From CAVLCC01 sp963661535 (GTDB taxonomy: Bacteria > Actinomycetota > Coriobacteriia > Coriobacteriales > CADBOM01): 26,750 nt of DNA. The notes beneath the pieces are model-generated. The model made no database searches, was not told the DNA's origin, and saw nothing but the letters and a program-made list of their open reading frames with translations. Positions 24,124-26,750 of this stretch are shown one piece after another. The stretch is taken from contig CAVLCC010000030.1 of the NCBI GenBank assembly GCA_963661535.1, positions 1-26,750 on the forward strand, read 5' to 3'. A program made the translations under genes and the position numbers. How positions within the stretch are numbered: position 1 is the first letter of the stretch; each line of letters opens with the position of its first letter.

Positions 24124-26750
24124 GCATATTAGATATTTTATACACCATATTTATAATGCCACTGCAGCTGGCATTTGAAACTCTATATATGTTAACTAAT
24201 TCTGTGATTAATAATCCGGGGTTATCTATTGTGACGCTAAGCCTTATGATGAACTTCTTGGTTTTGCCCTTGTATATGCGTGCAGATGCTATGCAAGAAC
24301 ACGAGCGCGATATGGAAAACAAATTGCGCCGAGGAGTTAATCATATAAAAAAGACGTTTAAGGGCAACGAGAAGTCGATGATGCTATCGACTTATTACAA
24401 ACAAAATGGATACAAACCAACAGATGTTTTTAAAGGTTCTATATCTTTATTTTTAGAGATTCCATTTTTTATCTCTGCATATATGTTTTTATCTAACTTA
24501 GAGTTAATTAAAGGTGTGGAGTTTTGGTTTATTTCAGATTTAGGTGCTCCAGACGGTTTGATTACTATAGGTGGTCTAACGATAAATCTACTGCCATTTG
24601 TCATGACAGGAATAAATCTTATTTCTTGTATTTTATTTACTAAAGGAATGCCTGCTAAGACTAAGGTTCAACTTTATGGCATGGCAATATTTTTCTTGGT
24701 ATTTTTATACTCTTCACCGGCAGGTCTTGTATTTTATTGGACGCTAAATAATATTTTTGCTCTAGTTAAAACAATTTTTTATAAGCTTAAACACCCAAAA
24801 CAAGTTTTGTGTATTTTATTTGCGATTGCAGGCGCAGCACTAGCCATATATGCACAAACCTATTTGCCTATAGAACACCCAAAAGCCTGCGTAGTTCTAA
24901 CTGTTGCTGGCATAGGCTGTATTGTTCCGTCTATTGTTCTTGTTGTCAAAACAATACGCGGCTCCAAACATAAACATCTACACCTAAAACAAAAGCAATC
25001 AAAACTTGTTCCTAATACAAAGTCTTTTGTTGCAGGAACTGTATTTTTAACTGTTTTGATAGGTTTTCTAATCCCATCTGCTGTAATTGCTTCTTCTGCA
25101 GAGGAGTTTGTTAATCTTGTGAACTATTCAAACCCCCTGTGGTTTGTCATTAGCTCTACATGCTTGGCTATAGGAACGTTCATAGTTTGGTTTGGAGTAT
25201 TCTATTGGCTATGCAAGCCTCGAGGCAGAGCAATTTTTGAGATAGGTGTGTGGATCTTTGCTTTTATTGCAGTAATAGATTACATGTTTTTTGGAACAAA
25301 CCTAGGAACTCTAAGTTCTTCTTTGCAATATGAAAATGGAATGGTATTTAGCAGCGAAGATTTGCTTATAAATCTGGTATGTGTATTAGCAATTGCGCTT
25401 GCAATAATTGTTTTGGCACGCTTTAAGATACCTAGAAAACTCATTCCTCGTGTTTTAGCAATTGCAGCTATAGCAGTTATTGGAATGGGAGCTTTTAATG
25501 TGGTTCAAATCAATGCTCAAACTCAAGGACTTGCACAAAAAGCGGATGAAATTGCCGAATCTAACCCGCACTTTAGCTTGAGCAAGAATGGCAAAAATGT
25601 AGTTGTTATTATGCTCGACCGTGCTTTAGGAGATTTTGTTCCAAATATTATGGAAGAAAAGCCTGAGCTAAAAGAAGTCTATTCTGGTTTTACATATTAT
25701 GCAAATGTTATTTCATATGGGGGATATACAAATATAGGAACCCCTCCTTTATATGGCGGATATGAATATACTCCAGAAGAGATGAACAAAAGATCTAGTG
25801 AGCTACTAAAAGATAAACAAAACGAAGCCCTAAAGGTTATGCCAGTTATATTTGACAATAATAATTATCACTCTACTGTAATAGATCCAACTTATGCTAA
25901 CTATGATTGGATTCCTGACATTAGCATTTATGATGAATATCCAAATATTGATGCTTATACCACAAATGGTGTATTTGATCAAAGTGATTCCGTCGCTCAA
26001 AACAATCAGTTGAATAAGCGTAACTTCTTTTGCTTTGGCATTACCAAGTCTATGCCACTTTTTGCTCAAGAAACTTTCTATGACAAAGGCGCGTATAATT
26101 CCAGCTCAGATTCTGAGAAAACTTTAAAACAAAAATGTTCTGATGATGGTCTTAAAGCCAAGGGAACCAATGAGAAATTTCTCAAAGCCTACAATGTTTT
26201 AAATAACATGAATACAATGACTAGCATCGATGATGGCAGCACAAATACGTTTATGATGATGAGCAATGATACTACTCACGAACCCAATCTTTTGCAACTA
26301 CCTGATTATGAGCTATCTGAAAATGTTGACAATACGGGGTACGAAAAAGTGTATGCTGATGAAAACTATCAAGAAATGTCGCAAGGGCAAAAAAATTACA
26401 TTGATACACATTATCACTCCATTATGGCAGCGCTTAAAAAAATTGGAGATTGGATAAACTATCTTAAAGAAAATGAAGTCTATGATAACACTAAAATAAT
26501 TCTAGTGAGTGATCATGGGCGTGATATAGAAAAAAACAAAGAACTTATAGAAGAAGACAAAGATGGACAAAAAGTGGATTATGAACTTTTTTATCCACTG
26601 TTGATGGTCAAAGATTTTGGAAGCACTGGGTTTAGTGTAGACGAAACATTTATGACCAATGCCGATGTTCCTACATTAGCATTTGAGGATTTAATCTCAA
26701 ATCCTATAAATCCATCTACTGGAAAACAAATTAACAATGCAGAGAAAACT
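24120..26750 (+). CDS. YidC/Oxa1-like domain fused to alkaline-phosphatase/sulfatase-superfamily ectodomain (partial, runs off the window)
   Basis: An open frame of 877 residues from ATG 24120 to the window edge, without a stop. Residues about 1-225 match YidC/Oxa1: NNPGLSIV (31-38), LPLYMRADAMQ (49-59), the cytoplasmic helical hairpin region (KGNEKSMMLSTYYKQNGYKP), EIPFFISAYMFL, and SSPAGLVFYWTLNN (198-211). About seven further hydrophobic segments follow (near 229-249, 257-277, 303-324, 340-366, 371-391, 416-434 and 441-462). From about residue 490 a sulfatase/LtaS-like domain begins: VVVIMLDRALGD with D500, GGYTNIGTPPLYGG with T537 and T541 as candidate nucleophiles, H720 in DTTHEP, and SDHG with D798 and H799, all typical metal or active-site positions. 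The start overlaps the transferase stop as ATGA. Role in polymer transfer or export is inference; the fusion itself is read directly. Confidence 0.88.
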   Translation, partial: MSILDILYTIFIMPLQLAFETLYMLTNSVINNPGLSIVTLSLMMNFLVLPLYMRADAMQEHERDMENKLRRGVNHIKKTFKGNEKSMMLSTYYKQNGYKPTDVFKGSISLFLEIPFFISAYMFLSNLELIKGVEFWFISDLGAPDGLITIGGLTINLLPFVMTGINLISCILFTKGMPAKTKVQLYGMAIFFLVFLYSSPAGLVFYWTLNNIFALVKTIFYKLKHPKQVLCILFAIAGAALAIYAQTYLPIEHPKACVVLTVAGIGCIVPSIVLVVKTIRGSKHKHLHLKQKQSKLVPNTKSFVAGTVFLTVLIGFLIPSAVIASSAEEFVNLVNYSNPLWFVISSTCLAIGTFIVWFGVFYWLCKPRGRAIFEIGVWIFAFIAVIDYMFFGTNLGTLSSSLQYENGMVFSSEDLLINLVCVLAIALAIIVLARFKIPRKLIPRVLAIAAIAVIGMGAFNVVQINAQTQGLAQKADEIAESNPHFSLSKNGKNVVVIMLDRALGDFVPNIMEEKPELKEVYSGFTYYANVISYGGYTNIGTPPLYGGYEYTPEEMNKRSSELLKDKQNEALKVMPVIFDNNNYHSTVIDPTYANYDWIPDISIYDEYPNIDAYTTNGVFDQSDSVAQNNQLNKRNFFCFGITKSMPLFAQETFYDKGAYNSSSDSEKTLKQKCSDDGLKAKGTNEKFLKAYNVLNNMNTMTSIDDGSTNTFMMMSNDTTHEPNLLQLPDYELSENVDNTGYEKVYADENYQEMSQGQKNYIDTHYHSIMAALKKIGDWINYLKENEVYDNTKIILVSDHGRDIEKNKELIEEDKDGQKVDYELFYPLLMVKDFGSTGFSVDETFMTNADVPTLAFEDLISNPINPSTGKQINNAEKT

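Noticed and set aside
24120..26750. Housekeeping yidC
   Set aside because: The usual rpmH-rnpA neighbours are absent, the protein continues into an unrelated ectodomain, and the groove Arg seems to be missing.

Overview
The window looks like a chromosomal segment of a low-to-moderate GC Gram-positive bacterium. My best guess is a member of the Atopobiaceae (Coriobacteriia). This rests on general gene content and base composition: a galactofuranose mutase, MntP, a DUF3786 protein, EttA, a CDP-glycerol-type polymer transferase and frequent GTG/TTG starts. It is not based on any database comparison. Coding density is high on both strands.

Layout. (1) 1-7719 is an accessory block. An 11-bp tandem array (35-155) precedes a gene for an AlbA-like/ATPase-like/winged-helix protein that carries thirteen 42-bp coding repeats. 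Next comes a two-gene restriction-modification system: an Eco57I-type adenine methyltransferase with its own target-recognition region, then a GIY-YIG/DEAH-helicase protein starting 2 bp downstream. (2) 7817-10563 holds a prolyl-tRNA trans-editing protein and prolyl-tRNA synthetase, divergently oriented around a 461-bp gap. (3) 10686-12961 is a two-gene glycan unit, UDP-galactopyranose mutase plus a GT2 glycosyltransferase. (4) 13012-14713 holds tRNA-Gly(CCC) with a strong terminator, a manganese exporter, and a DUF3786 protein overlapping the next unit. (5) 14700-18883 (minus strand) holds the ABC-F factor EttA and an ABC-2-type ATPase/permease pair. (6) 19023-21916 (minus strand) holds a YdjI-like SPFH protein and a YdjG-like zinc-ribbon membrane protein, the apparent core of a membrane-stress module, with a clear terminator. 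(7) 22182-26750 holds a small lipoprotein with a terminator, then a two-gene cell-surface polymer unit. That unit is a TagB/TagF-like glycerophosphotransferase, coupled by an ATGA overlap to a very large membrane protein that runs off the window.

The most unusual object is that last gene (24120 to the edge, 877 residues visible). Its first ~225 residues read as a YidC/Oxa1 insertase fold. They are followed by about seven further membrane segments and an alkaline-phosphatase/sulfatase-superfamily ectodomain of the LtaS/phosphotransferase type. Translational coupling to a CDP-glycerol-type transferase suggests one machine that makes, and possibly exports or attaches, a glycerol-phosphate-like surface polymer. 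By eye, the insertase domain has Asn where Gram-positive YidC proteins carry the groove Arg, so it may have been repurposed. The other interesting region is the left end, where two unrelated repeat arrays (11-bp non-coding, 42-bp coding) flank one gene next to a restriction-modification system.
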